From Obelidium mucronatum (lineage: Eukaryota; Chytridiomycota; Chytridiomycetes; Chytridiales; Chytriomycetaceae), in assembly GCA_025765595.1 (NCBI GenBank), contig JAIVFH010000278.1:1-34140 (forward strand): a DNA stretch of 34,140 nt, in the 5' to 3' direction. The notes under the pieces are model-generated. The model was given only the letters and a program-made list of their open reading frames with translations, did not search any database and had not been told where the DNA came from. This document shows positions 19,055 to 29,974 of this stretch, piece by piece. Within the stretch, counting starts at the first letter, position 1, and each line of letters opens with the position of its first letter. The position numbers and the translations under genes are program-made.

Positions 19055-21215
19055 TTACTCCTTCTTCTCCTTGGCGTCTCCCTCACCAGGCGCCTTCTTT
19101 GAAAACAACCCCACAACCATCAACACCAAACTATAAACACAATTCAACAAATACAAAACCATCAACACACAAGTTCCCAGCGCCGCTGGGTCATCCAAAG
19201 TAGCCTCAAACCAGTCCCCCTTCTGCACCGCCCTGTCTACAAACTTGTAAATCCTGGCTCGGAACTGATCCGCCTTTTCCACCGCCTGGTTAAACCACGA
19301 ATTGCCTGAACCCTTGGCCGCTTCTTCATCTTTGGGTTTCGCCTTTTCTTCCTCGGCAAGCTCCAACTTGTGTTTGTTGGCCCAAGTTTCAGCTCGGAAA
19401 GCTTTAGCTTCGGATTCAGAGTCACCGATCCAGAGGTTGTCGAATTGAATCAGGTCTTGCATGGTCCACAGTTCGAATCCAATTGCGCCGATTTTACCCA
19501 TGTTGCTGGGTGTTTTGTCTTCAAAGTAGTACGGGTTGGCGATTTTACGTGGGGCCCATGGGCCCTTGTACTACAGCAGTAAACGTTTGAATATCATGAG
19601 TAGAAATTTCCTTCTATACACATACGTCTGGGTTGTCGATGATTGGCGCCTTCCACTTTCCTTTGTAGTCTGGGTTTGGCTTCAATGGCTTTGTCCATGG
19701 ACCACATCCGGAAACTTCGGCACACTAAAATAAATTAAGATCATTGAGTTTGACCATCCGACGAATGAAACGCCCCGGTAACTTCGTTACCTTGGGGTTG
19801 TCGACAGTGGGTGCGGACCATTCTCCGTCTTCCTCATCATCCCAATCTTCTGGCTTCACGGCTTCTGGATCATTGACGGATTTGGGTTCGTTTTCGAGCC
19901 AGTCATCTGGGATCTAGTAATTCAAAGGGAATAACACAGTTTAGCACTGCGCACACAAAACCATTAAAACCCATACCGTTGCATCTTCGTCGATGATTTC
20001 ACGTGGAGCAGTTTCATCCCAATCCGCAGGTTTGACGGCATTTGGGTCTGGGATTTTGGCGTTGTCAATCCAGTCTTCTGGTTTCTTGTCATTGGGGTCG
20101 TCAATCTCTGTTCAAACACAACAATGCTTAAAAAACATCATGTATATTCGAAATCAAAAGTACAATATCTCTTACCTTTGGAAGGATTCACAGGAGGTTC
20201 CATATCCTTCAAAAGAGAACCCTTCTTCTCACTCTCTCCGTTAATCAAAATCTCAAAACTCTGATCGGGACGAATAACCAATGTGTACACGTTTGTGAGT
20301 TTGTCGATTTTCGCAGTCACAACCGAATTCAAGTGCTTCTCCTCCCATTCCTTGGAGACTGGGTTCTGGTGACGGAAGATAAAGTGCACCTTGTTTGTGG
20401 AACCGCAGCGGTCAGGACCAAACATGATGGTGTAAGGAGTTTTGTCAGAGAATTGGGCAGGTGTGAAGGCAGGGTTGTAGGTGAGAAGTTTCATATATGC
20501 ACCGCCGCATTCCAGACCCTTTTGGAGTTTGACTTCGTATCTAAGAAAAAATATCAGTACTGAAGCGATAGAATCTCGGAGAAGCCGGAAGAAAAAAATT
20601 GAGGACGAGCGACCCAATTTATCCCAAAACACGCCACATTGATAGGGAGGGTGCTGAAAAACTTACTGAGCAACAAGAGTCTTTCCATTTGTATCGAATG
20701 GAGACGCGAAAGCGGCAGAAATGGCCTGTCCAATGTCCAACATAAGCAATCAAACCCAACCAATAAAAACAACAAGACAGTTTACATGGTGGGCAGCAGC
20801 AGTCTTAACGGTCAATCCACGATCGCCTTTAAGACCCGGATAGACAACTGATTCTTCAATGTTCCATCGTCCCCTGAACCGCAGCAAGTCTTCATCCTCA
20901 ATTCCATCAACAATCTTCTTCGCTTCGCTAGGGATCCAACGCTTGACTGTTTCAGGAACGAATTGGTCGAGAAAATGAGCTTTTCGTTTTGTTGGCTGTT
21001 TTTGAGTGAGGATGGCGTGGTCAGAATTTCGGTCAAAAGGATGGAAGAGTAGCTACCAGAAAGATGACTTTGGTAGGTGCAACTGGCTCAGCCTCGGGCA
21101 CTGGAGCATCGGCAGTAGCAGCATCAGCAACAACAGCTTCGGATGCAGCTTCAGTTGCCCTTGCGTGTGTGGCAAGGAGACCAACGGTCAAAGCAAGGAC
21201 TTGTGCGAATTTCAT
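19055..21215 (-). CDS. cnx1: calnexin (ER lectin chaperone)
   Basis: Eight exons (21215-21057, 20995-20786, 20725-20667, 20540-20176, 20107-19977, 19913-19791, 19724-19626, 19570-19055) give 553 residues. An N-terminal signal peptide ([20 protein letters not shown]) precedes the lectin domain, which has the family sequences [18 protein letters not shown] and [11 protein letters not shown]. The P-domain carries type 1 repeats ([34 protein letters not shown]) and then type 2 repeats ([35 protein letters not shown]). A single membrane helix ([20 protein letters not shown]) near the end and a Lys-rich cytosolic tail ending KEKKE fit ER retrieval (KxKxx). It binds monoglucosylated N-glycans on folding glycoproteins. 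The gene is intact, with no frame breaks, a useful contrast with the left end of the window. Confidence 0.97.
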
Positions 21216-21522
21216 CCTGTTTTTTTCACGTGTAATAAGCTGGCTCAATGTAGCGATCAGTACAACACTACAGAATACACGGTTCGACTCATCGATTATT
21301 ATTCACGGTAGCCACGTGCAGATGTGCTTCTGGTCGCTCAACACGCTTTAACTTCAATCAACTTCAATCTGGTACTATAATCTTATATTTATTCAAAACG
21401 AATTCTAGCCGCCTCTATCTTGCGCAAACGTTGACTTTATGCAGCAGCTCGTCAACTTGCGAATCCATCGCTAGTTTCCGTTTTGTCAGAAATAGCGTAT
21501 CGAAATCCTGAAACAACCCAGC
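21216..21522. other. intergenic region upstream of calnexin
   Basis: This 307-bp gap lies between the calnexin start and the 3' end of the esterase-like gene, both on the minus strand. It is expected to hold the calnexin promoter. I see no coding exon, repeat or RNA gene. I did not find a clear unfolded-protein-response element by eye. Confidence 0.4.
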
Positions 21523-23378
21523 CTACTCACCAGGTGTTCCATGAAAATGCGCCCCGTCTAGAGCATTTTGCGCCCATGGCAAAGTTACATCAAAACCATT
21601 CAGCTGTTTCATACCGCGTCTTTGGAATATTTGATTGGCATAATCAGACCAGACCTTCAATCGATAGTTTATTCGCCAGTCGATGCTTTTGGCGTGGGGA
21701 ACAGCAGGATCCAACTTGATTGTAAATGCATAGATATCTTTTGGAGCATATGGTGAGTTAGCAAGAAATTGTGAAGACTCTTTTTTCGTTTTACCCATCC
21801 AAATAAAGTCCAAAGGTTGTTTTCCAAGAGATTGCCGTCCTCTGTTTATGCTTTCCATGTATCCCGATATGTATTCCAGTAAATCTACATATCTCTCGAC
21901 ACTGAAATGACCTCCCTGATGAACAGCACTGGCAGGCCAATGCCCAACAGTAAACACAACAGTATCGAAATCAAGCAAATATTTCTCAGTCGTGCTTGTG
22001 TTCAGTTTCTTATCATACGTTCTATACCCACTGACGTCCACGAAAATATTGAGGTATTCTTGAAACTTGAATGTAACCTCTGTAAATTTTAGACCGTCGT
22101 ACTCTTTCAGCTCTTCCTTCGAAACAACTGTATCATTTCTGTTCAATATCATCTTATTGGGTAATCCTCGATGCGCTGTTTCCTGAGGGTTATAATATCG
22201 ATTATGCAGGCCTCCATACGACTTTGCAGGTTCATTCAATGGATCTTTGCTGCCCGATAAGCGTCTATCCAGAGCCCAACTTAAAATTCGCGCTTGTGAG
22301 TCACCAATTACTAGAATCGACTTTTGGGTTTTTGTGAAACAGGTGGAATTCGAATTCAATTCAAACTTTTGATCAAAGCGGCATCCAAGCGGTTCCCTTT
22401 TGAGATACAACAAGACCAAAAAAGCTTAACATTTACATTGGGACACCCAGGAGAATCCGCTACTTACCAAATGTAAGGATGTCCATACATTTGCCATTTG
22501 TAGACTTCCCTTTCTGTCTCATTTGTCATCCGTAAATACACCCCCTGTTGGCGCTCATTCCGTGAACAAATAGGAAGATCAAGAGATTGTAGGTGTTTTG
22601 ATGTGAAGGATGGACAATGACTACTGCACACGTCAAGCACGAACTCGGTGACCAAAAGCTCACGATAAACGGGCTTTGCCCAAACATTCTGAATAACTTC
22701 ATTGACGGCTTTAAATTCATCATACGTATGAATTAATTGTACTGAATAGATTCCCGGATTCACAAGGCGATATGACAGTTTATACGAACAGTTTCCCAAA
22801 TGTTGCCACAGAGACGGAGATGCGCGTTCAGGACCATTGAATGTCAACTGAAATGCGTCTGGACCCAATTTTGTTTTGAAGAACGCGTCCGCGTGGGTGT
22901 TATGTGAGATTTCAGTTGCGAAGTGGGGTAGACATGTTTCCTCCTTATTCAGTCGGGACACAAGAAAGTATCCCTGACCGCAGAAAAGTCTCGATTCGCA
23001 TAGTTTGATCGCGAAATCTTTTGATATTGCGTTAAGCAGGCGACAGTTTGATGAGAAGTCCTTTGCGCGTTGAATTCGAGTGTCGTATGCTTCCCACTGT
23101 GAGCATTTTAGTTGCGCTGGATGATGGGTGATCGGTTCCTTCAGGATAGAGTCTGATATTTTTGGTTGGTGCGTTTCGGCTTTGAGCAGGGGTAGGTCGT
23201 CGTCAACCTCAAGGGCATTCTTGCTCTCATCTGTTGAAGTGACTGTGGATTTTGGATAACCCAAATCTTTGCTGTAGATTATATCGAAGCCAACTAGCCA
23301 AAGAGCAAAGCTGAATCCCGCGAAGAATGATATCGCAAAACCAAAGACTTCGCGTCTTTTCCTTCTTGGCTTTTCCAT
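21523..23378 (-). CDS. type II membrane NXPE/PC-esterase-like protein
   Basis: Exons 23378-22468 and 22424-21523 flank a 43-nt intron. The start is the ATG at 23378. A basic cytosolic N-terminus (MEKPRRKRREV) precedes a signal anchor (FGFAISFFAGFSFALWLVGF), giving a lumenal or extracellular body of about 570 residues. The first part is probably a beta-sandwich (YKLSYRLVNPGIYSVQLIH), as in NXPE proteins. The second part has the SGNH/PC-esterase blocks: ILVIGDSQARILSWAL (Ser nucleophile), VVFTVGHWPASAV, and LDGAHFHGTPGE with the D-x-x-H pair near the C-terminus. Such proteins add or remove acyl groups on glycans in the Golgi. The exon lengths sum to one base too many, and a T6 run right after the acceptor (22418-22423) fits as T5, so a homopolymer error is likely. 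Confidence 0.8.
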
Positions 23379-23415
23379 CAAAAATAAATATTCTTCCCGC
23401 CAAGAACATTCACAA
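23379..23415. promoter_or_regulatory. 37-bp divergent start-codon gap
   Basis: Only 37 bp separate the start codons of the minus-strand esterase-like gene and the plus-strand secreted-protein gene. Any shared promoter must therefore extend into one or both coding regions, or transcripts must be nearly leaderless. No TATA box is evident; a TTTTTATTTATAAG-like AT stretch is present on the minus strand. Confidence 0.45.
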
Positions 23416-23922
23416 ATGACTGCCTTATTTTGCCTCTTTCATCTCTTGGCCCTTGTCTCCTCAACTTTGTCAGTCAGTGTGCTCGCTCCAAAAGACGACT
23501 CTGTAGTAAGCATTGGCCTTTCGAAACTCAAAATCAGTCTGCCAAACAGTTGTCCAAAATAGTATCTCCCCAACGCAACAGTCCACGCCCAGTTCCACGT
23601 GACCAATGCGCTTTCTTCAGGCTCCAAAGACATCTACGTCTACCTCGAGCCAGGCCACTCCCTCCTCCACGAGCTGCACCGTCCCTTTCTGTCGCGAATG
23701 AGCGATGAATTTAACTTTACCGCTCCAGCTGAAGAAGGACCTTTTCTGCTCGTATTTTACGATATGGAAACAGCCGGTGTGAGGCAGTTTCCATTCATTA
23801 ATCTGCAGACGGTTTCAATGGAGGTTTCGTCAGTTCTTCCCACAAGGACAACATCAACAACTGCAATAACAACACTGTTTACTCCTACATCTTATTCAAC
23901 ACCAACTCATGCTCCAAAGTAG
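23416..23922 (+). CDS. small secreted protein with Thr-rich tail
   Basis: Exons 23416-23505 and 23563-23922 (57-nt intron with GTAAGC donor and AATAG acceptor) give 149 residues. The N-terminus MTALFCLFHLLALVSSTLSV is a clear signal peptide. The mature part looks all-beta (YLPNATVHAQFHVTNALSSG, FLLVFYDME), and the last 35 residues are Thr/Ser-rich (TRTTSTTAITT), like an O-glycosylated stalk, with no membrane helix or GPI signal. I do not recognise a family. An N-glycosylation sequon (NAT) and NFT are present. It is divergently paired with the esterase-like gene and converges on DUF726 with a 34-bp gap. The intron length is a multiple of three but contains an in-frame TAG. Confidence 0.65.
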
Positions 23923-23956
23923 TTTTTTTGGAAGAATAAATTGCAACGAATGTATA

Positions 23957-26900
23957 TCAAAAGAACCTTCCTTCTAACCCCGAGTTCACCCATGGTTTCG
24001 CTTGTTCGCGGTCTGCCTCATCTTCATCTAGTGTACGGTTGGATCCAGGCCGTGATAATGGTGTCAGAATAAGTGCGGATGGCTCGTAGATTATATCTCG
24101 CGAAATTTGTGCTGATGTGGGGGTGATTAAAAACTCGGCTGCTCCGATGGCTGTCAGAAGCTCTGGCGTTCCTTCATCAAGCGATGAAGCTGCTGCAGTT
24201 GATGCTGATGATGCAGAAAATATTTCATTGGCGTCAAATATTGTTACTGATTCAACTTGCGGCAACTCTTTTTGCAGTTGCGGGATTGGGATTATCAGTT
24301 TGCTTAATTGTCTGCCCCGTATAGGAGCTGTGAATCCGGGATCTGCTTCGACAGGTGATGCACTTGTTGTAGATACACCTTCTTTTGGTAGGGGAGACAT
24401 GGACCGCTCTTCAAACACACCGCCTGAACTTATGAACGCTCGATTATCGCCAAAACACCGTTCAAAGCCTATTCGCTCCATTATTTGTGGCAAAATTGCT
24501 TGTGTTTTGATGTGCAGTTTTATAGTGTCTGATAGATCCACATTCTCCACCTTGTTTGTGAAAACATCACTGTGATTGACGGCTGTGTAGTTTAATATCG
24601 TTGACGTCGACAGCGGCAGAGATGGTTTCGCAGATATAGGTGTGCTGCCAATATATTGAACAGGCGTTTCAATATCTATATCTGAGGCCAGACTAGATTG
24701 AAATAGACTGAGGACAGTGTCTTTTGACGAATATGCATTCACGAGTCGGCCCGAAACAACGGCTGATATTTTCGTCCATGCTTCCAGCTCGAGAACCACC
24801 GGCGCGGTTATTAAATACACAGAATCAATGAGACTGACAAAATGGTGGCCGCCAGTTTAGTTCAGGAACAAGTCAAAGAGTTAAAAAGAAAACGCAAAAC
24901 CTGAAAGCATTAGAATCTCCAAGTTCTGCCGACTTTACAACTTCCATCAATGCAAAATAAATCACTCGAGCACCTAAACCGAATCCAGTCAAAGTGATGG
25001 GTCTCTTTCCGAATGCTTCCCGCAACAAGATTCGCTTCCCTAGCTGCTCACCAGCGAGTTGCGCAGCTGAAAGAGCATCGCTCCAAGTTTCCAGCAATCC
25101 AGGTGGCGTTGGAAACATTGAAACAGTATTTGCTGTTGGGCTAATAGGGTAGCCACTACCTATTGATCGCGAAGAGGATGATGCCACGCTAATTCGAGTG
25201 GTTGAATTCCTTTCGCCGGTAGATGGCGAAATAATTGATGCGGTTGGCGATGGGTGTTGCTCAGTGATTTGAAGAGAAGATGTGTCGGATTTCCGTCGCT
25301 TGTTTGATGTGAGGACGAAGGACTTGATTTCTGCATTCAGTTGTATCAGTGTTTGAGTGTTGAATCCAAGGGAATATCTGCCAAAAATATAAATAAAAGA
25401 AAAGCATTAGAAAACTAAAAAAAAAAAGTTGTGATACTTTACATGTCCGAAAATGGAGCATATGCTGGTAAGAAATGCCATGGATCAACCACATCTTCAA
25501 TGGAGTTCAAGAGCCCAGAAACACATAAAACAATGTGAAGAGCTGAATCGTGTAATAACACTTCTTTCGTAAACCAATCTTCTAATCCGCAATCATTTTT
25601 GATTGAGAGAAGTGTATCGTTCTCATCCGCCACTCCAAACATTGTTTTAACGGAAGGCATCACGACGGGTTCCTCTTCAATTTCAGCAAATGTTACTGAA
25701 GTGGGTGATAACGACGGACTTGTCGACGTCAAGTTGTTCAAACCTGCGCCAAAATCCAAGATAAATCAGCAGTTTGCACAAAAAATGAGATAACACTCAC
25801 TCGTGAGCATAGATCCCATGCTAACCAGTGGGGTTGTGAGTCCAGAATACATCCACTTCATCACATTCACATCTTCCTCATTCTTTTCCTCCCTTTTTGC
25901 CGTTTCCACCTTCAAACTATGCGCTTTTTTAGGCGTGGGTTTTGAAAAGCTTCCATTGATGGTAGATCTTCTCGCTTGAAGTCCTGGGTGTGTTCCAGCA
26001 GCACTACTACTACTACTGGTTTCCGATGTCGAAATGTTTCTAACCGTTTGTGGAACGTTATTTTTCAGTGTACTTGTCGTGTTTCTCGGGCTCCCCACAG
26101 GCGACGTTGTTGGGACCAACTGTCGTCTTTTTTCAGAAACCATATATGTGACTACAGTCTGTTCGATCCGTTGCTGCATAAAACTTCGCGTTTTTTCTAG
26201 ATCCCAAGAATCAAGTGTGGTTGCTGCTGCTTCTCCTTTCCGTTCCGAGCCAACCATCAAGAGACTCGTCAATTGCCGAATCACAGCACGCAGCCTCGCG
26301 TCATACTTAAGTTTGTTGAGTGACGAAGACTTTTTCGAATCATTTGAGAGCGATGCAGCTGTTGTGTTGGATCCAACGCTGAGCCGGGTAAAAGCGTCTT
26401 GATACGTGAGTGTGGCAGTGAGGAGGTTTGATACGACAATGACAGCCACGTTATGAGATCCACCGGATGATTGGTTTGAGTTTGGAATGTTTTTGATTGC
26501 GAGTCGAAGCAGTTTTAGAAGGGAGTCGTTTTGCGCTCCTTCCGTTTGTACATCGTGGAGACAATCGATATCTAAAAGTTACAAACTGGATATCAGGGTT
26601 GGACTTCACATAAATAGTCAAAGAAAAGATGGCCACCTTCGCCTGTTAAAGAGTTAAACCAAATAACCGATTCGAGTACACTCCGCGCCCATTTTTCGTA
26701 TGTTTTTACAGTTGACGCGGGGAATCCAACATGTGTTATTGATGATCGAGGTGTCACAGTAAACAACGAAGCTAATATTCTCAACGCGCTGCTGCTGATA
26801 CTTCCTGCTGATTCTTCACGATCTTGGTTGCCCGTTAATCCGATGTTGTTGGTGCCGTTCACGTAGCCCAGATTTTGAAACTCTTGGATATTCGTTGAAA

Positions 26901-27155
26901 ACAAGTTCAACAGCAGCAGGTTGTACGTGATAATAATATCCTAAATTTTAAACCCAATATAAAGTGCTAGTTTGATTAGTATCTATCCCGAGCGCGAGAT
27001 AAAAAAAAATGTACCTTGGATTGGAGTAGAGTTAGATGCGGTTGCACAGACGCTGCAGTGGCTGCACTCAATGACGAAGTTATCGGATTTGCTGATAAAT
27101 CGGAACTTGTTGTGTTTGGCAAAGGGGATTCCGATATAGTATTCAAAGATTCCAT
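23957..27155 (-). CDS. DUF726/TMCO4-like alpha/beta-hydrolase-fold protein, nucleophile missing
   Basis: Exons 27155-27015, 26940-26637, 26571-25801, 25743-25443, 25377-24901 and 24833-23957 total 2,871 nt (956 residues). The conserved core is RPITLTGFGLGARVIYFALM followed by SVYLITAPVVLELEAWTKIS and VVSGRLVNAYSSKDTVLSLF, the hallmark of the DUF726 family (animal TMCO4, yeast Mil1/YFL034W), membrane-associated proteins with a hydrolase fold. In the family the elbow is normally GFSLG; here it is G-F-G-L-G, with Gly 639 where Ser is expected, so it may be enzymatically dead. Ser/Thr-rich low-complexity segments fill exons 3, 5 and 6. A hydrophobic stretch near 25830-25800 could be membrane-associated. 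All phases are consistent. Confidence 0.8.
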
Positions 27156-27359
27156 TCGTGATCAACGACTTTTTTGTCTTGCGGCAGTTAAAAATTAAAA
27201 AAAAAAAAAAAATTAAGAAAAAAAAGAGAGAGAGATTCGATAAAAATAGAAGAGGAAGACTAGAGATTTTAGGTAACATTTAAATAAAAATGAAAGCTGA
27301 TTTTCAAAATAAAAAATAAGGAACGTTTATAGTTCAAACAATATGATTTATGACTTCAT

Positions 27360-27908
27360 TCAATGAAGCAATAAAGAAGCTAGAGATATCTGATGCCGCA
27401 ACCTTTGAACTTGTTGCTCTTGAGGCTTGGGTGCTTGGTCGCCAGTTATGGAATCCAAATACGATACTCCGTAACGGTCTGGAAAGTCTTGCTCATAACG
27501 AGGACGGCTATCATACTCGAATACTGAGCTCTTGGTGATTGCTGGATCGGATTGTGTTATGTGGTACGATTCATTGTCAAAATTCTGAAAGAGTAAACTT
27601 GTGGAAGGACGCGATGGAGCAATCGGAGTGAACCCAGAAAGAAATTCATATCTTCGGCGAATTGATAGAATATCGGCCAAGACTCCATCTGGTTGCTGGT
27701 TATTCTCGATGCTGCCGTTGACACGAATTGTGACATGAACTTGTCCATTCGTTGCGGCACACATGCTGACGCTGATTGTATCGGCTTCCCCGTATAGCTC
27801 AATTTTATCTTTGCGGCTAGAATAATTAAATGCGGACGCGTTTTTCTTGGTTGCTTTGTCTGGCTTGGCCAAGGCACTTGCATTTGAGCGATCATTGTCC
27901 CCAACCAT
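27360..27908 (-). CDS. hypothetical protein, 182 residues
   Basis: Single open frame starting MVGDNDRSNASALAKPDKAT. I recognise no family. The first ~35 residues are polar and basic; a probable beta-rich segment follows (KIELYGEADTISVSMCAATN, VHVTIRVNG); the C-terminal half is Ser/Pro/Gln-rich and probably disordered. It lies just upstream of, and on the same strand as, the DUF726 gene, so it could be that gene's first exon. However, I found no splice junction that joins them in frame, and a T-rich leader precedes the DUF726 ATG, so I treat it as separate. The ORF is real in length, but expression is unproven. Confidence 0.45.
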   Translation of the reverse strand: MVGDNDRSNASALAKPDKATKKNASAFNYSSRKDKIELYGEADTISVSMCAATNGQVHVTIRVNGSIENNQQPDGVLADILSIRRRYEFLSGFTPIAPSRPSTSLLFQNFDNESYHITQSDPAITKSSVFEYDSRPRYEQDFPDRYGVSYLDSITGDQAPKPQEQQVQRLRHQISLASLLLH

Positions 27909-28136
27909 TTTGCTTAAATCACATCATATAGAAATGCAATTCAGTCTTTTTGACTCAGGGTTTTTTGACTCGACAGAAATCTCTCCGCAGAAAGCATCAC
28001 ATCAAAAGAAATTACAAAACGATAGAACACAGTAACTTTTGCTAGAGCTCGCGACAAATAGAGTCCTCGTTATACTGCTTTGAACGGGGCTAAAAAGTAA
28101 CAATAAAAATGGGACACATGACCTTCACCTGACACC

Positions 28137-28861
28137 ATGCAAAAAAATTCAATTGAGTCAAAGAAAACGCTAGACCACACACAAAGAAAGAGAAAAAGAA
28201 CTTGGTGCGGCAACTTAGCCAAACGATTAAATCCGTACTTATTCAAAAAATTTCGAGGCGTAGAGCGCCAAATGCATATATGATCTATGGCGCAGAGGTG
28301 TCACCCATTGTAGCAGCCGCAAGAGTCAAAGAAGGATTCAATACCTCTAGTTATAAGCTATCCACTCAAATTGGGGAAATGTGGTATGCTAAGTCTGAGG
28401 AAGTTCGACGACAGTTTTGTCAAGTCCAGCGAGTTTCGATGACAGCAGGATTGCAGCCAGCTTGGTTGGAAAACATTGCTGCTGCCTCTTCGAATGATAA
28501 GCTGGCTTTTGTATTTTGAAAATAGGCTGAGGCTTCCACTTTGTCATCGACCCCTGGAGATTTTGTAGACGCCACTGGCAACCGGAAACGGAACAACTTG
28601 AACAGACACCGCACCAAACGCAACTCGCCTCCTTTTCTTATAAAAGAAAAATTACCGGATTCTGCGGCTCATTCTGCTGTCGTGTCAAGAGTCTCTGTTG
28701 ATCCATACCATCCTGGCGTGCAGGAACCACCGATACAGACCGAAACCCCACCGCCAGTAGCTCCTGCATGCTCATTTATAATAGAGAGCGATTCTGCTGT
28801 CGGACAGTCAGAAGTGTACTGGACTAATGACGGTTTCGTACGGTCGGATGTTATGAATTGA
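28137..28861 (+). CDS. HMG-box protein, copy 1, 5' and 3' ends unresolved
   Basis: The HMG box (about 28253-28450, SRRRAPNAYMIYGAEV...LSTQIGEMWYAKSEEVRRQF) is of the fungal mating-type (MATA/sexM-like) kind and binds DNA. The frame has no ATG of its own. An ATG at 28137 opens another frame with MQKNSIESKKTLDHTQRKRK that would join after one extra A in the run at 28193-28197. After the box, a candidate 58-nt intron (28511-28568, GTATTT...TTGTAG) matches the intron position of copy 2 and leads into a Pro-rich tail ending at 28861, again one base out of phase. Alternatively the protein simply stops at 28519, or the gene is decaying. Copy 2 follows 65 bp downstream on the same strand. Confidence 0.55.
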
Positions 28862-28926
28862 GAATAGTATAGAGTCAGCAAACCCGTTCTGGTTGGCTGG
28901 GGGAGAACAAGGTTTGGAAAGCCTTG

Positions 28927-29868
28927 ATGAAGAAACCGGATTTAGATCAAATAAACATTTACAGTAGTACTCGGGAACTGCTTCTCAGATTCGGAACAGG
29001 ATCACAACAGGATTCTGCAGAAGCATTAAAGAATAGGAGGCATCACGTGAGAAACCACACCTCTGCCGGTCACATGAATGTCGGGCTGATGAAGGTGGCT
29101 ACCAACCGGGAACCGTTACAAAAAATTGTCGATCGAAACTTCAGTAAAAATCCAATGAGCCGGCGGAGAGCCCCGAATGCGTTTATGGTCTACCGGTCCG
29201 AGACGCTGCCATGGCTGGCCGAGCAGCGGACGCGCGAGGGCTTCAGCTTGTCGAGCAATGCGCTGGCGGCCCAAGTCGCGGAGATGTGGAATCGCGAGTC
29301 GGAAACAGTCAGGCGGAGGTGCTTTGCCACCTCGCGGAAGCTGCAGCAGCAGCTGGATTTGCTTGCGCTGAAGGACCTTGGCGACGCTGGCCTGAGGCCG
29401 CCGCCGGTAAGGATGAGGCTTGTGTGTCTCTGGTTCCCCTAACCAATCCCTGCTTTTCACCAGCCGGATACAAGTCCATCTCCGCCGATGGGGCCGTCCG
29501 AATACTCTGTCTTCTTGGATCGGCGGCGGCGAAATCGCTATGTGCCTCCATCCAGTCCACAACCAGTGGTTCAAGTTAAACTACCCGGAAATATTCTTGT
29601 GCCACAGCCTGTGAAGCCTTTAGTACAAGCCAAACTGCCACCGCAGATGGTTTCTCCTCCTTGTTTTACGATAACGAACTTTTCAGACAATTTCGACAAG
29701 CCTCCTCCTCCTCCACCTTCCGTTACATCTTCACGTTCTTCATCCTTCTCACATGAACATATACTATCTCTTTACTCTCCACCATTGAGTGCTTTTGACT
29801 ACCGCCCAGCTGTAGAATCAGAGAGCTCCTCGGCAATGAGCCTCAAAAACCTTGTTGATAATGATTGA
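28927..29868 (+). CDS. HMG-box transcription factor, copy 2 (mating-type-like)
   Basis: Exons 28927-29406 and 29464-29868 give 294 residues. The HMG box (about residues 78-145) starts SRRRAPNAFMVYRSE and includes ALAAQVAEMWNRESETVRRR, typical of fungal MATA/sexM-type HMG boxes that bend DNA. The C-terminal half is proline-rich (KLPGNILVPQP, KPPPPPPSV) and presumably disordered or regulatory. The box exon between about 29150 and 29410 is markedly more GC-rich than its surroundings and than copy 1. The intron (GTAAGG...CCAG) is 57 nt. It converges on the rhodopsin-cyclase gene with a 106-bp gap. Role in mating is inference; HMG-box families are often expanded in early fungi. Confidence 0.85.
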
Positions 29869-29974
29869 AGCAGTGTTAACTCAGTTGTAATAATTCAGTA
29901 AAATGTTAATAAATTCTAAAAAATCGTGTATCGATATGGAGAAATGTGAAGAAACTCGAAAGAAAGAGGAATGA

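Noticed and set aside
24117..24575. 152-codon plus-strand ORF
   Set aside because: Antisense shadow of the last DUF726 exon, which has conserved residues and consistent phases.
27360..27908. First exon of the DUF726 gene
   Set aside because: No donor-acceptor pair joins it in frame to 27155, and a pyrimidine-rich leader separates them; kept as an independent, uncertain gene.
28511..28525. 15-nt intron GTATTTTGAAAATAG in HMG copy 1
   Set aside because: Far too short for splicing; the 58-nt alternative ending at 28568 matches the intron of copy 2.
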